DNA from: Sulfurovum sp.
GTDB lineage: Bacteria; Campylobacterota; Campylobacteria; Campylobacterales; Sulfurovaceae
Length of the DNA: 64,000 nucleotides
Assembly: GCA_020525365.1 (NCBI GenBank)
Contig: JAIZOF010000001.1
Coordinates: 340,381 to 404,380, forward strand
Reading direction: 5' to 3'
Made by a program: the position numbers and the translations under genes. The notes beneath the pieces are model-generated. The model had not been told where the DNA came from and did not search any database. It saw only the letters and a list, made by a program, of their open reading frames with translations. Of this stretch, positions 46,104 through 55,954 are shown piece after piece (the first letter of the stretch is position 1; every line of letters begins with the position of its first letter).

Positions 46104-47026
46104 AAAGTCTCCTCTTTTTGTGTATAGAGTATCCACATTAATAGCAGGATACTAGCAAGTAGAAGTGGTATAAAGATAAGTAGTTTTTTATTAAGATAGT
46201 TTTCTGAACGAATTTTGCTTGGTTCAAGTTTGGAGATCTCTGTAAAAATTGCTTTGAGTGTCTCTGCATTGGATGCACTGTAGTGTTTTCCTTTAGTCTC
46301 TTTAGCAATCTTTTCTAATAATGTAGCATCATAATCCTGTTTGTTGCCTATTCCTATAGTGTAGATACGCACACCTGTTTTTTTAGCCTTTTCTACCGCC
46401 TCTTTGGGAGCATGTTCTCCTGCATTGTGATACCCATCGGTTAAAAGAATAATCACTTTATGTTTTGCATTCCCAAAGTGTAATGTTCGTAAAGATTGTA
46501 TGATAGCATCACCAATGGCAGTGCTCTCGCCAGCAATACCCACATTGGTCATATCGAGCAGGTAAGAGAGTGCTTCAAGATCATATGTTAGAGGGGAAGC
46601 GGTATAGGCAAATGTACCAAAGATAACCACCCCTATATTATCATCGAAGCGCTCCTGGACAAAGGTTTTAGCAAGTGAAATAGTTGTTGCATACTTGGTT
46701 CTAAAGTATCTTTCTGTGCCAAAATTGCTTTGAGCCATTGAGCCACTTGCGTCAATGGCAAGTATAAGATCTCGACCCCTTTTGTGGTTATTCTCTTTAC
46801 TTTCATAAATAAAAGGTTCAGAAAGACCAATAATCATTAGTGTAAAAATGAGTATCTTAAACCATGTCTCCCAAGAAAAAAATGGGTGCTCTTTTCCAAG
46901 CCACTCAGGCTTAGAAAAGTAGAAAATCCTCTTGTGTGTACGACACCACAATAGGCATGGAATCAGTAATAAAAAAAGTAAAAACCAAGGAGAGCCAAAT
47001 GTGAAATGCATAAATGATTTTAGCAT
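46100..47026 (-). CDS. BatA-like von Willebrand factor A membrane protein
   Basis: 308 residues: two N-terminal membrane helices (about 10-27 and 54-70), a VWA domain with MIDAS motif AIDASGSMAQS near residues 88-98 and the second loop LLTDGYHNAGEHAP near 190, and a C-terminal membrane helix. It is the first gene of a five-gene operon (batA, batB/C, batD, moxR, DUF58) with tight overlaps. The operon is linked in Bacteroides to oxygen tolerance, but the exact job is unknown. No strong ribosome-binding site; ATG 47011 is an alternative start. Confidence 0.85.
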   Translation of the reverse strand: MLKSFMHFTFGSPWFLLFLLLIPCLLWCRTHKRIFYFSKPEWLGKEHPFFSWETWFKILIFTLMIIGLSEPFIYESKENNHKRGRDLILAIDASGSMAQSNFGTERYFRTKYATTISLAKTFVQERFDDNIGVVIFGTFAYTASPLTYDLEALSYLLDMTNVGIAGESTAIGDAIIQSLRTLHFGNAKHKVIILLTDGYHNAGEHAPKEAVEKAKKTGVRIYTIGIGNKQDYDATLLEKIAKETKGKHYSASNAETLKAIFTEISKLEPSKIRSENYLNKKLLIFIPLLLASILLLMWILYTQKEETL

Positions 47027-47119
47027 TTCACTGTTGAGTTTACGATATAATAACTCTAATTTTTAATACATACTGGTCATATAAAGAGAGAGAATGATGC
47101 AGCTACAGCCCTACAAGAA

Positions 47120-47722
47120 ATGGTAACCATGGTGTTTGCATATGCAATAGCACTTACTGGCGGGATTGCAACAGGTAAAAGCTTGGTAGCCAAAATGTTT
47201 GAGGCTGATAGCTATAGGGTTATTGATGCAGATAAGATTGCCCATGCAATACTTGAAACACAACAGAGTAAGATTATTGAAATGTTTGGTGCGCAGATGG
47301 TTGTAAATGGCAAAGTTGATCGCAAGACTCTCGGTACTGTGATTTTTGCTAATCCGTTACAACGAAAGAGGCTTGAACAACTTCTTCATCCACTTATTTA
47401 TAAAGCTATAGAGACAGAGGCAAGTGTAGAAGATATCAAGGAAAAGCCCTATATTATTGATATTCCACTTTTTTTTGAGAGAAAACGTTATCCTATTCAT
47501 AAGTCATTGGTGGTTTATGCTCCGCAGCAGATACAAATTATCCGTATTATGCAACGTGATGGTCTAGACAGAGATGCAGCACTTAAACGGATTGCTTCAC
47601 AGATAGATATTGAAAAGAAGCGATATATGGGTAATTTTATCATTGATAACAGTAGAGACAAAAATCAACTTAAAATAGAGTACAAACGTATCAAAGAAGC
47701 GATTGAAAAGGAGTTTGTATGA
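47120..47722 (+). CDS. coaE: Dephospho-CoA kinase
   Basis: It makes the last step of coenzyme A synthesis, phosphorylating the 3'-OH of dephospho-CoA. The P-loop is ALTGGIATGKSLVAKMF near residues 11-27; then DADKIAHAIL and the CoA-site block HPLIYKAIETEA, followed by IDIPLFFERKRY. Length 200 is typical. Starts at 47120 and 47129 are both possible. It overlaps dapF by four bases. Confidence 0.92.
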   Translation: MVTMVFAYAIALTGGIATGKSLVAKMFEADSYRVIDADKIAHAILETQQSKIIEMFGAQMVVNGKVDRKTLGTVIFANPLQRKRLEQLLHPLIYKAIETEASVEDIKEKPYIIDIPLFFERKRYPIHKSLVVYAPQQIQIIRIMQRDGLDRDAALKRIASQIDIEKKRYMGNFIIDNSRDKNQLKIEYKRIKEAIEKEFV

Positions 47723-48465
47723 CTGTAACTAAATATTCGGCAAGTGGGAATGATTTCATTATATTGATTGCACAAGAGAAAGAGGATCGCTCAGATCTTG
47801 CCAAAAAACTTTGTCATCGCCAAAATGGTGTAGGTGCAGACGGCATGGTAGTTGTTCTCCCCCATCCTGAATATGATTTTGAGTGGGAATTTTACAATGC
47901 TGATGGCTCTTATGCAACAATGTGTGGCAATGCCAGTCGTGCAGTAGCACACTTTGCGCATGAAAAGGGTATTTGCAAAAATGATAAAGCAGAGTTTTTG
48001 ACTGGTGCAGGGGTCATTCGTGCAACTATTAATGGACTTTATGTGGTTAGTGATATGGTTAAATCTGATATTATTCAGACAGATATTATAGAGGATGGTG
48101 AAACTTGGTGGCTAATTGACTCAGGTGTGCCACATATGGTGACGCTTAGGGATGATATTGAAGAATTTAATCTTGAAAAAGCACGGCAATTACGACAAAA
48201 GTACAATGCTAATATTAATATCTGTAAAGTGGTAGATAATACCTTATATATTCGTACCTATGAACGCGGCGTAGAAGATGAAACGTTGGCATGCGGTACA
48301 GGCATGGTTGCCTGTTTTATTCGAAATTACCAAGAAAGTAGTGTATCTGATATGGTTACAGTGTACCCAAAGAGTGGTGATGAAATTTACGTAAGTTATG
48401 AAGAAGGAGTTTATCGTTTTGGTGGCAAAGTGATTAAAACCTTTATTGCAGAGACATTAATATGA
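47719..48465 (+). CDS. dapF: Diaminopimelate epimerase
   Basis: It interconverts LL- and meso-diaminopimelate for lysine and peptidoglycan. The two catalytic cysteines lie in TMCGNASRAVAHFA near residue 74 and LACGTGMVACF near 192. The N-terminal YSASGNDFIIL is the family start. Length 248 is somewhat shorter than E. coli (274) but usual in Campylobacterota. Its start overlaps the coaE stop. Confidence 0.93.
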   Translation: MTVTKYSASGNDFIILIAQEKEDRSDLAKKLCHRQNGVGADGMVVVLPHPEYDFEWEFYNADGSYATMCGNASRAVAHFAHEKGICKNDKAEFLTGAGVIRATINGLYVVSDMVKSDIIQTDIIEDGETWWLIDSGVPHMVTLRDDIEEFNLEKARQLRQKYNANINICKVVDNTLYIRTYERGVEDETLACGTGMVACFIRNYQESSVSDMVTVYPKSGDEIYVSYEEGVYRFGGKVIKTFIAETLI

Positions 48466-48521
48466 GGAGAAGAGGAGGGTTTAAGGAACGTTCATATATA
48501 ATTCTCATCTTAAAAATATGT

Positions 48522-48597
48522 GGTCGCGTAGCTCAGTTGGTAGAGCACCACCTTGACATGGTGGTGGTCGATGGTTCGAGTCCATTCGTGGCCACCA
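48522..48597 (+). tRNA. tRNA-Val (anticodon GAC)
   Basis: Cloverleaf begins GGTCGCGTAGCTCAGTTGG and ends CGTGGCC-ACCA; the anticodon stem CCACC/GGTGG encloses TTGACAT, giving GAC. The T arm contains GGTTCGAGTCC. CCA is encoded. The acceptor stem has two G-T pairs. It lies between dapF and the rpsL promoter. Confidence 0.93.
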
Positions 48598-48708
48598 CTA
48601 CTATAAGATATTCTCATTAGCAGTGTATTGTCTTTTAGCACTACCCCACTTGGGCTATTTATAAATAATACCCAATTAAAATTTCAGAAACACAAAAGAA
48701 AATATCGG

Positions 48709-48714
48709 TATAAT
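48709..48714 (+). promoter_or_regulatory. Promoter -10 for rpsL-rpsG-fusA
   Basis: A perfect TATAAT preceded by ATCGG; the upstream region is A/T-rich with no good -35, as usual in this phylum. The transcript would start near 48721, directly before the long leader hairpin. Confidence 0.6.
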
Positions 48715-48730
48715 ACACATCCATTTTTCT

Positions 48731-48784
48731 GTCGTTACACCATTTTAGGATATTTTTTAAAGTATCTTAAAGTGGTTTAGCGAC
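48731..48784 (+). promoter_or_regulatory. Long conserved-looking hairpin in the rpsL leader
   Basis: Arms 48731-48752 and 48763-48784 pair over 22 positions with one mismatch and three G-U pairs, closing a 10-base loop. It lies between the promoter and the rpsL ribosome-binding site (48823-48830). There is no T run after it, so it is not a simple terminator. Such a leader could bind a ribosomal protein for autoregulation; I cannot name a known family. Confidence 0.6.
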
Positions 48785-48837
48785 CAAATTCAATTCGCTC
48801 ACAGAGCAAACTAAATAATATCTAGAAAGGAAACAAT

Positions 48838-49209
48838 TTGCCAACTATTAACCAGTTGATTCGTAAAGAACGTAAAAAGGTGATTAAGAAGTCTAAATCA
48901 CCAGCACTTGAGAGTTGTCCTCAAAGAAGAGGAGTGTGTACAAGGGTGTATACAACAACTCCTAAAAAACCGAACTCTGCTTTGAGAAAAGTAGCAAAAG
49001 TAAGACTTACATCAGGATATGAGGTAATTTCATATATTGGTGGTGAGGGTCACAACCTTCAGGAGCACTCTATTGTCCTTGTACGTGGTGGTAGGGTTAA
49101 AGACCTTCCAGGGGTAAAATATCACATTGTTCGTGGTGCACTTGATGCCTCAGGTGTTGCAAATAGAAAAGTTGCAAGATCCAAATACGGTACCAAAAGA
49201 CCTAAGTAA
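48838..49209 (+). CDS. rpsL: 30S ribosomal protein uS12
   Basis: A decoding-centre protein, 123 residues. The start is TTG at 48838, with AGAAAGGA 7 bases before it, giving the standard [13 protein letters not shown]-terminus. Conserved blocks are [37 protein letters not shown] and [14 protein letters not shown]; the PxxPNSA lysine is the classic streptomycin-resistance position and is wild type. It heads the str operon rpsL-rpsG-fusA; in many Campylobacterota rpoBC lies just upstream, here it does not. Confidence 0.97.
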   Translation: MPTINQLIRKERKKVIKKSKSPALESCPQRRGVCTRVYTTTPKKPNSALRKVAKVRLTSGYEVISYIGGEGHNLQEHSIVLVRGGRVKDLPGVKYHIVRGALDASGVANRKVARSKYGTKRPK

Positions 49210-49290
49210 TCTGACTTTACAAGTTGGGTGAAGTGTCATTTGTGTGAAGTATAGATAGGTTGAGTTTAGCTTAGCAATGAGCTTTAGCAG

Positions 49291-49322
49291 GTAATCATCA
49301 ATAAAACCTTTGGGGATGATAC
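49291..49322 (+). promoter_or_regulatory. Hairpin in the rpsL-rpsG spacer
   Basis: GTA(A)TCATC pairs with GATGATAC around a 15-base loop within a 154-base spacer. In E. coli the equivalent spacer holds the S7 repressor-binding site. I see this single helix, not a match to the known S7 site. Confidence 0.3.
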
Positions 49323-49345
49323 TTGAGTAAATCAATTTAGATTGA

Positions 49346-49831
<486 letters not shown>

Positions 49832-49842
49832 GGAAGTAGAGT

Positions 49843-51933
49843 ATGTCGAGAAGTCATAAACTTGAAGATGTAAGAAATATTGGTATTGCTGCACATATTG
49901 ATGCAGGTAAGACAACAACAACAGAGAGAATCCTTTTCTATACAGGCGTTGAGCACAAAATTGGTGAAGTTCACGATGGTGCAGCAACAATGGATTGGAT
50001 GGAGCAGGAGCAAGAACGTGGTATTACCATTACTTCTGCAGCAACTACATGTGAGTGGAGAAGTAAACAGATTAATATTATTGATACTCCAGGTCACGTT
50101 GACTTTACTATTGAAGTTGAGCGTTCCATGAGAGTTCTTGATGGTGCTGTTTCTGTATTTTGTGCAGTAGGTGGGGTTCAGCCACAGTCTGAAACAGTTT
50201 GGAGACAGAGAAACCGTTATGGTGTTCCCTCCATTGTCTTTGTTAATAAAATGGATAGAACTGGTGCAGATTTCTTTGAAGTAGAAAGACAAATTCGTGA
50301 TAGGCTCAAAGGAAATCCAGTACCATTTCAACTTCCTATTGGTGCGGAAGAGAATTTTGAAGGTGTCATTGACCTCGTTAAAATGAAAGAGGTTGTATGG
50401 GATGCTGATGCCGAAATGGGTTCAGCGTATCATGAGCAGGATATTCGTGAAGCACTTCAAGAGATTTCTGAAGAGTATAGAGAGAAGATGATCGAAGAGA
50501 TTTCTTCTGTCGATGGCAACGAAGAGCTAATGGAAAAGTATATGGAAGGCGAAGAGCTGACTTCAGAAGAGATTATGAAGGGCCTTAAAGATGCAACTAT
50601 CAACATGCATATTGTTCCAATGACATGTGGTACAGCATTTAAGAATAAAGGTGTTCAAACACTGCTTGATGCAGTCGTTGATTATCTACCATCTCCTGTA
50701 GAGGCACCACCAATCAAAGGTACACTAATGGATGATCCTGATACAGAGGTAACTGTTGAGTCTGTTGATAATGGTGAGTTCGCATCGTTAGCATTTAAGA
50801 TTATGACTGACCCATTTGTTGGACAACTGACATTTATTCGTGTCTATAGGGGATCTTTGAAGTCTGGCTCTTATGTACTTAACTCTACAAAAGAGAAGAA
50901 AGAGCGTGTTGGTCGTATTATGAAGATGCATGCGATCAAAAGAGAAGAGGTTTCTGAGATTTATGCGGGTGAAATTGGTGCGGTTGTTGGTCTAAAAAAT
51001 ACAACTACCGGTGATACACTTTGTTCAGAAAAAGATAAAGTAGTACTTGAGAGAATGGATTTTCCAGATCCGGTTATTTCTGTTGCAGTTGAGCCTAAAA
51101 CGAAAGCAGATCAAGAAAAAATGGGTATTGCTTTAGGAAAATTAGCTGCAGAGGATCCTTCTTTCCGTGTTTCTACAGATGAAGAGTCTGGTCAGACAAT
51201 TATCTCTGGTATGGGCGAACTTCATCTTGAAATTATTGTTGATCGTATGAAGCGTGAATTTAAAGTGGAAGCAGAAGTGGGTGCACCACAAGTTGCTTAT
51301 CGTGAAACAATCCGCAAAGCAGTTAATAAAGAATATAAATACGCCAAGCAGTCTGGCGGTCGTGGACAATATGGTCATGTTTTCCTTAAAATTGAGCCAC
51401 TTGAGCCCGGTAGTGGGTATGAATTTGTTGATGAGATTAAAGGTGGGGTTATTCCTAAAGAATTCATTAATCCAGTTGGAAAGGGTGTTCAAGAAGCAAT
51501 GCAAAGAGGTATTCAAGCCGGTTACCCTGTAGAAGATGTCAAAGTAACACTTTACGATGGCTCTTATCACGATGTTGACTCTTCAGAGATGGCATTTAAG
51601 CTTGCAGGCTCTATGGGATTCCGTGAAGGTGCAAGAGAGGCCAATCCAGTTATCCTTGAACCTATGATGAAAGTTGAAGTTGAAGTACCTGAAGAGTTTA
51701 TGGGTGATGTTATTGGTGATGTAGCAAAGCGTAGAGGGAATGTAACCGGTATGGATGAGAGAGCAGGAAATAAGATTGTTAATGCGTTTGTGCCTCTTTC
51801 TGAAATGTTTGGATACTCTACAGACCTACGTTCTATGACCCAAGGACGCGCAACATATGCAATGGAGTTTGACCATTATGAAGAGGTTCCGGCAAATGTT
51901 GCTAAAGAAATTATTGAAAAGAGAAATAGCTAA
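49843..51933 (+). CDS. fusA: Elongation factor G
   Basis: The translocation GTPase of protein synthesis, 696 residues. G1 is [17 protein letters not shown]2/switch [16 protein letters not shown]3 [13 protein letters not shown]4 [10 protein letters not shown]. The later domains include [21 protein letters not shown] and the C-terminal [19 protein letters not shown]. It is one complete classical EF-G and ends the rpsL operon. Confidence 0.97.
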   Translation: MSRSHKLEDVRNIGIAAHIDAGKTTTTERILFYTGVEHKIGEVHDGAATMDWMEQEQERGITITSAATTCEWRSKQINIIDTPGHVDFTIEVERSMRVLDGAVSVFCAVGGVQPQSETVWRQRNRYGVPSIVFVNKMDRTGADFFEVERQIRDRLKGNPVPFQLPIGAEENFEGVIDLVKMKEVVWDADAEMGSAYHEQDIREALQEISEEYREKMIEEISSVDGNEELMEKYMEGEELTSEEIMKGLKDATINMHIVPMTCGTAFKNKGVQTLLDAVVDYLPSPVEAPPIKGTLMDDPDTEVTVESVDNGEFASLAFKIMTDPFVGQLTFIRVYRGSLKSGSYVLNSTKEKKERVGRIMKMHAIKREEVSEIYAGEIGAVVGLKNTTTGDTLCSEKDKVVLERMDFPDPVISVAVEPKTKADQEKMGIALGKLAAEDPSFRVSTDEESGQTIISGMGELHLEIIVDRMKREFKVEAEVGAPQVAYRETIRKAVNKEYKYAKQSGGRGQYGHVFLKIEPLEPGSGYEFVDEIKGGVIPKEFINPVGKGVQEAMQRGIQAGYPVEDVKVTLYDGSYHDVDSSEMAFKLAGSMGFREGAREANPVILEPMMKVEVEVPEEFMGDVIGDVAKRRGNVTGMDERAGNKIVNAFVPLSEMFGYSTDLRSMTQGRATYAMEFDHYEEVPANVAKEIIEKRNS

Positions 51934-51963
51934 TTTTTATAGCATTTTATTATATATCTTCAA

Positions 51964-52000
51964 GGGAGTGATTTGGTTATTTCCCAACCTCTTCACTCTC
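51964..52000 (+). terminator. Possible terminator after fusA
   Basis: GGGAGTGA and TCACTCTC pair (one G-T), with an inner GGTT/AACC stem. No clear T run follows, so confidence is low. Confidence 0.35.
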
Positions 52001-52150
52001 TTATCACAACCTTCAAATCTATGGTAGTTATATATTCTATAGATTAATCTTTTTTATTAATATTTGCACTACTTTAAGTTTAAAATCAGGTTAAGAACTC
52101 TAAAATTATTATTCATATTTTTTAATGAATTCAACTTTAAGGAGTAAAAT

Positions 52151-53710
52151 ATGAAGAAAATTATTGGGCTATCTCTTATTGCAGCAACAACAATAGCTTT
52201 TGCATCTACTGCGAATGATATTGCAAGTCTCAAAAAAGAGATTGTAAAACTTAAAAAGAAAGTGAGCAAGGTAAATGCTCAGACAGCAAATGATAATATT
52301 AAGTGGGGCGCTGACTTTAGAACCTCTATTGACAGTATTAACTACAAGATGGCAAATGGACAGGAGCGTAGTAAAAATGACCTTATGTCTTCAAGACTTT
52401 GGCTTAATATGGCGTATACCCCTGATAATCACAGTATTTTTAAGGGGCAGCTCTCTACAAACAAGGCATTTGGTGCAAATTTCTATAATAGCTCACCTAC
52501 AAATCAGTTTGGTTTTAATGGAGGGATGTCTAGCTTTGATTGGATTGGCAATGAAGCACTTGGAGATACAGCTGTTAGAGTAAGACAAGCTTATTGGCTA
52601 TATTTGGGAGATAAAGCTTTTGGTCTCAATATGCCGTGGACCTTTTCAGTGGGTAGAAGACCCTCCACAAATGGTTTCCTTGCAAATCTTAGAGATGATG
52701 ATATGGCACAATCTCCACTTGGACACAATATCAATGTTGAATTTGATGGTTTGAGCTCAAAACTTGATCTTTCAAGTGTTACTGGTATTCCCGGTATGAG
52801 TATAAAGTTGTGTATGGGGCAGGGATCAACAAACATTACCCCAATGTTTAATAATACGGGTACTTGGAACAATAATGATAATCAAGGCCTAAAAGATATT
52901 AAACTGGGTGGGTTTATTTTTGAACCATACAATGATGGGCAAATTGTTACAAAAGCTACATGGTTTAGGGCTTATGATCTTCCAGAGGCTAATATTGGTT
53001 ATATTTCACCTTTTCAACTTGAAACTAATATAGCAAAGCCATATGGTGCTACAAGTATGACACAAGTGGGCGATATGACGGGTGCAGCATTTTCTGTAAT
53101 GGTTGATGGCTTGACTGAAGATGGTTACTTCTCGGATACAAAAGTATTTGCATCAGTTGCATGCTCTAAAACCCTTCCAAATGGAGCATCTGCTACACAA
53201 CAGGGCGTTAGCACTAACACATATAACCAAGTACCTGGAATGCTAGGATCTACAGAATCAAAAACTGGTACTTCATGGTGGATTGGTACACAGTTACCTG
53301 TAATGGAAAGAGGGAAATTTGGATTTGAGTATAACCATGGCTCACAGTATTGGAGACCATTTACGTATGGTGAAGATACTATGATTGGTTCTAAGCTGGC
53401 GGCACGTGGTAACGCATGGGAGACATATTTTACATATCAAATCACAGATGCACTTTCTGCTCAAATGAGATATACAAAAATAGATTATGACTATACTGGC
53501 AGTAATGGATTCTTTGGTAGCAATACAGGAAATGCTATGAAAATTAGTGACCTAAAAGCATACGCAGCCAGATTTAAACAAGCGCTTAGAGCAGGATCAT
53601 TAAGACCTGGTACTGCTCAATATGATCAAGCAATGGGGCTTATTGGTCTTGAACAGACAACTGTTTCATCTGCAAGTGACTTTAGATTTTATATTCGCTA
53701 TAGATTTTAA
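52151..53710 (+). CDS. DUF3373-type outer-membrane beta-barrel protein
   Basis: 519 residues with signal peptide (about 1-18, ending FAS), a short coiled coil (IASLKKEIVKLKKKVSKV), then many amphipathic strands such as SRLWLNMAYTPDNHSIFKG and FGLNMPWTFSVGRRPSTNGF. The last residues FYIRYRF end in Phe, the usual signal for barrel insertion. The layout matches Campylobacterota DUF3373 proteins, thought to be porins. GGAG at 52140 precedes the ATG. Probably single, from its own A/T-rich promoter. Confidence 0.82.
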   Translation: MKKIIGLSLIAATTIAFASTANDIASLKKEIVKLKKKVSKVNAQTANDNIKWGADFRTSIDSINYKMANGQERSKNDLMSSRLWLNMAYTPDNHSIFKGQLSTNKAFGANFYNSSPTNQFGFNGGMSSFDWIGNEALGDTAVRVRQAYWLYLGDKAFGLNMPWTFSVGRRPSTNGFLANLRDDDMAQSPLGHNINVEFDGLSSKLDLSSVTGIPGMSIKLCMGQGSTNITPMFNNTGTWNNNDNQGLKDIKLGGFIFEPYNDGQIVTKATWFRAYDLPEANIGYISPFQLETNIAKPYGATSMTQVGDMTGAAFSVMVDGLTEDGYFSDTKVFASVACSKTLPNGASATQQGVSTNTYNQVPGMLGSTESKTGTSWWIGTQLPVMERGKFGFEYNHGSQYWRPFTYGEDTMIGSKLAARGNAWETYFTYQITDALSAQMRYTKIDYDYTGSNGFFGSNTGNAMKISDLKAYAARFKQALRAGSLRPGTAQYDQAMGLIGLEQTTVSSASDFRFYIRYRF

Positions 53711-53905
53711 AAAAGACTTACCTTTTACGATTACTTATCAGTGTATTGGTGGTCGAGAGAAATCTCGTCTACCAAATACCAAGACTAATATACTTCGTGG
53801 GTATGGATAAATTAGATTTTCTTCTTGCCCTAACTTCTATTAAAAAATAAGGTTATGATCATAAGGATTGTCCAAGAGAAGTGTCTAAAAGGACAGATTG
53901 ATACT

Positions 53906-54349
53906 TCAACAATCTTTTAAGTAGACCTTGTCTCCTATTTTTATACTCCCTTCTTCTACTACTTTGGCAAAAATACCTCGGTCTTTTTTCAATAGTTTTG
54001 GAATACGCTTGTCTAATGCTGCCAGATGGTTGCATAGGGTACAATTTTTAGAAATCTCTAAAACAACTGTTCCAATATGAAGTTGTGTTCCAGAAAGAAG
54101 GTGATAAGGATTGTAATCTATAAGAATATTTTCTCCAAGGTAGCCATGAGTCATCTCTATGCCTGTTTTATTTTTTACTATCTTGTAACTCTCAAGTGAA
54201 GCAATAAGTACAGTACGTTCGGGTATACTACCATAGTGCTTGTCTTCGAGGATACCTTGTTTTTTAAGAAGTATATCTGCTTTTGTTATAGGCTTAGAAA
54301 GTCCTTCTTGTGAAACAAATAGTGCATATATAGTACCTACTTCTTGCAT
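53906..54349 (-). CDS. MOSC-domain protein
   Basis: 147 residues of a MOSC (Moco sulfurase C-terminal) domain, a fold that binds molybdenum cofactor or transfers sulfur to it. Visible: GILEDKHYGSIPERTVLIAS and HGYLGENILIDYN (family GENLxx block), then CTLCNHLAALDKRIP. It lies next to soxC, which encodes a Moco enzyme, but on the opposite strand, so the link is only suggestive. Confidence 0.85.
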   Translation of the reverse strand: MQEVGTIYALFVSQEGLSKPITKADILLKKQGILEDKHYGSIPERTVLIASLESYKIVKNKTGIEMTHGYLGENILIDYNPYHLLSGTQLHIGTVVLEISKNCTLCNHLAALDKRIPKLLKKDRGIFAKVVEEGSIKIGDKVYLKDC

Positions 54350-54529
54350 GGCTTATCCTCTAAGAGTGTATTAAGTGTATTTTATCATAAACAGAATAAT
54401 GTACCCCCCTCTTTTTATTCAATATTTCTTATTTAATTAAAGTATTTTATTGATAATTGTATTAGTATTTCTAATCTTATGTATCTGATTAATGAATATT
54501 TAAAAATAGTGGAAAATATATTTTTTTGC

Positions 54530-54559
54530 TTGGCATTTTAATTTTATTTCTATTATAAT
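54530..54559 (+). promoter_or_regulatory. Promoter for the soxCDYZ operon
   Basis: TTGGCA at 54530-54535 and TATAAT at 54554-54559 with 18 bases between; the transcript start would fall near 54566, at the edge of the leader hairpin. Confidence 0.55.
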
Positions 54560-54568
54560 AAAAGGTAA

Positions 54569-54602
54569 TAGCGTCTCTGATCGAAATGAGATGGGAGTGC
54601 TA
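54569..54602 (+). promoter_or_regulatory. Hairpin at the 5' end of the soxC leader
   Basis: TAGCG pairs with TGCTA (one G-T), then TCTC with GAGA around a 10-base loop, with TGGGAG as an internal bulge. It stands directly after the predicted transcription start and 8 bases before the ribosome-binding site GGAGGT. It may only stabilise the mRNA; it fits no riboswitch I know. Confidence 0.35.
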
Positions 54603-54619
54603 CAAAAAAAGGAGGTAAT

Positions 54620-55954
54620 ATGACTAAAATAAGTAAAGCTTCTGAAGCTGAAATAGTAGAGTCAGGCAGAAGAGACTTTTTTAAAAAGTCAGCAGCATTT
54701 TCAGTTAGTGCAATGGCTGCAGCAAGTGTTATGGCACCTGTTAAGATTAATGCAGGAGGTCATATGGAGAAATTCAAGGGTGATCCCGCAATCCTCGAGG
54801 AAAAACCATGGGGAACAAAATTTGGCTACCCCGTTACACATAATCTATATGGTCAGCCGTCACCTTATGAGCATAATGTAACAAGAAGAAATACCAAGCT
54901 TCTCTCTTCAGGAAACTGGTATGCCTCTATTGCAATGTGCCCACTTCAGGATTTAGAAGGAATCATTACGCCTAATGGACTCTTTTTTAGCCGTTGTCAT
55001 GGTGGTGTAGCAGAGATTGATCCAAATGAACACAGATTGATGATTCATGGACTTGTTGAAAAGACACTAGTATTGACTATGGACGAGCTAAAGCGTTATC
55101 CAAGCGTAAGTCGTATTCATTTTATTGAGTGTCCTGCTAATGGAGGACCAGAGTGGAGAGGACCACAATTCCCATCATTACAATTTGCTAAAGGGATGAT
55201 GAGTTGTGCAGAGTGGACCGGTGTATACATTAAAGATATTCTTAAAGATCTTGGTCTTAAGCCAAATGCAAGATGGATGCTTGCTGAAGGCGCTGATAAT
55301 GCACATATGGGAAGAACCGTACCTATTGATAAAGTCCTTGATGATGCAATGATTGTGTGGGCACAGAATGGTGAGGCACTTCGACCTGAACAGGGGTATC
55401 CAATTAGACTGCTTGTTCCAGGCTGGGAAGGAAACCTTTGTGTCAAATGGCTCTGTCGTCTTGAGTTTGCATCTGAGCCATACTATGCAAAAGAAGAGAC
55501 AGCAAAATATACAGCACTTACATCAAGTGGTAAAGCAATTCACCACTTCTATGCAAATGAGGTTAACTCCATCATTACCTCTCCTTGTCCTGAAAAACCT
55601 TGGACAGACCTTAAAAAAGGTGATATTGTAGAGATAGAAGGTCTTGCATGGTCTGGTATGGGTACAGTTGAAGGTGTAGATATTACCTTTGATGGAGGTA
55701 AGAATTGGGTCGAAGCAAGCCTTAAAGGTTTGGTATTGCCAAAAGCATGGACGAGATTTAGCTTTGTGTATAAGTGGAATGGAAAACCTATCATTCTTGG
55801 AAGTCGTGCAAGAGATGATGCAGGACATATTCAGCCAACCGTTAAACATGAAAGAGAAGTTGTAGGGGTTGAATCAGTATATCATAGAAATGGTATTCAT
55901 ACATGGGAAGTAACAGGAAAAGGGGAGGTGAACAATGTTCAGGTTTTATCGTAA
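54620..55954 (+). CDS. soxC: Sulfite dehydrogenase molybdopterin subunit SoxC
   Basis: Moco subunit of the Sox sulfane dehydrogenase SoxCD, which oxidises the sulfur bound to SoxY. An N-terminal twin-arginine-type signal (RRDFFKKSAAFSVSAMAAAS) means export after folding with its cofactor. The molybdenum-ligand Cys171 is in HFIECPANGGPEWRGPQ; the C-terminal part (about 330-440) is the Mo-co dimerisation domain with GMGTVEGVDITFDGGKNWVE. Length 444 fits SoxC. Strong GGAGGT ribosome-binding site. It overlaps soxD by 20 bases. Confidence 0.94.
   Translation: MTKISKASEAEIVESGRRDFFKKSAAFSVSAMAAASVMAPVKINAGGHMEKFKGDPAILEEKPWGTKFGYPVTHNLYGQPSPYEHNVTRRNTKLLSSGNWYASIAMCPLQDLEGIITPNGLFFSRCHGGVAEIDPNEHRLMIHGLVEKTLVLTMDELKRYPSVSRIHFIECPANGGPEWRGPQFPSLQFAKGMMSCAEWTGVYIKDILKDLGLKPNARWMLAEGADNAHMGRTVPIDKVLDDAMIVWAQNGEALRPEQGYPIRLLVPGWEGNLCVKWLCRLEFASEPYYAKEETAKYTALTSSGKAIHHFYANEVNSIITSPCPEKPWTDLKKGDIVEIEGLAWSGMGTVEGVDITFDGGKNWVEASLKGLVLPKAWTRFSFVYKWNGKPIILGSRARDDAGHIQPTVKHEREVVGVESVYHRNGIHTWEVTGKGEVNNVQVLS

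Noticed and set aside
49843-51933. A second EF-G or resistance-type paralogue
   Set aside because: The sequence has all motifs of the housekeeping factor and sits in the rpsL operon.
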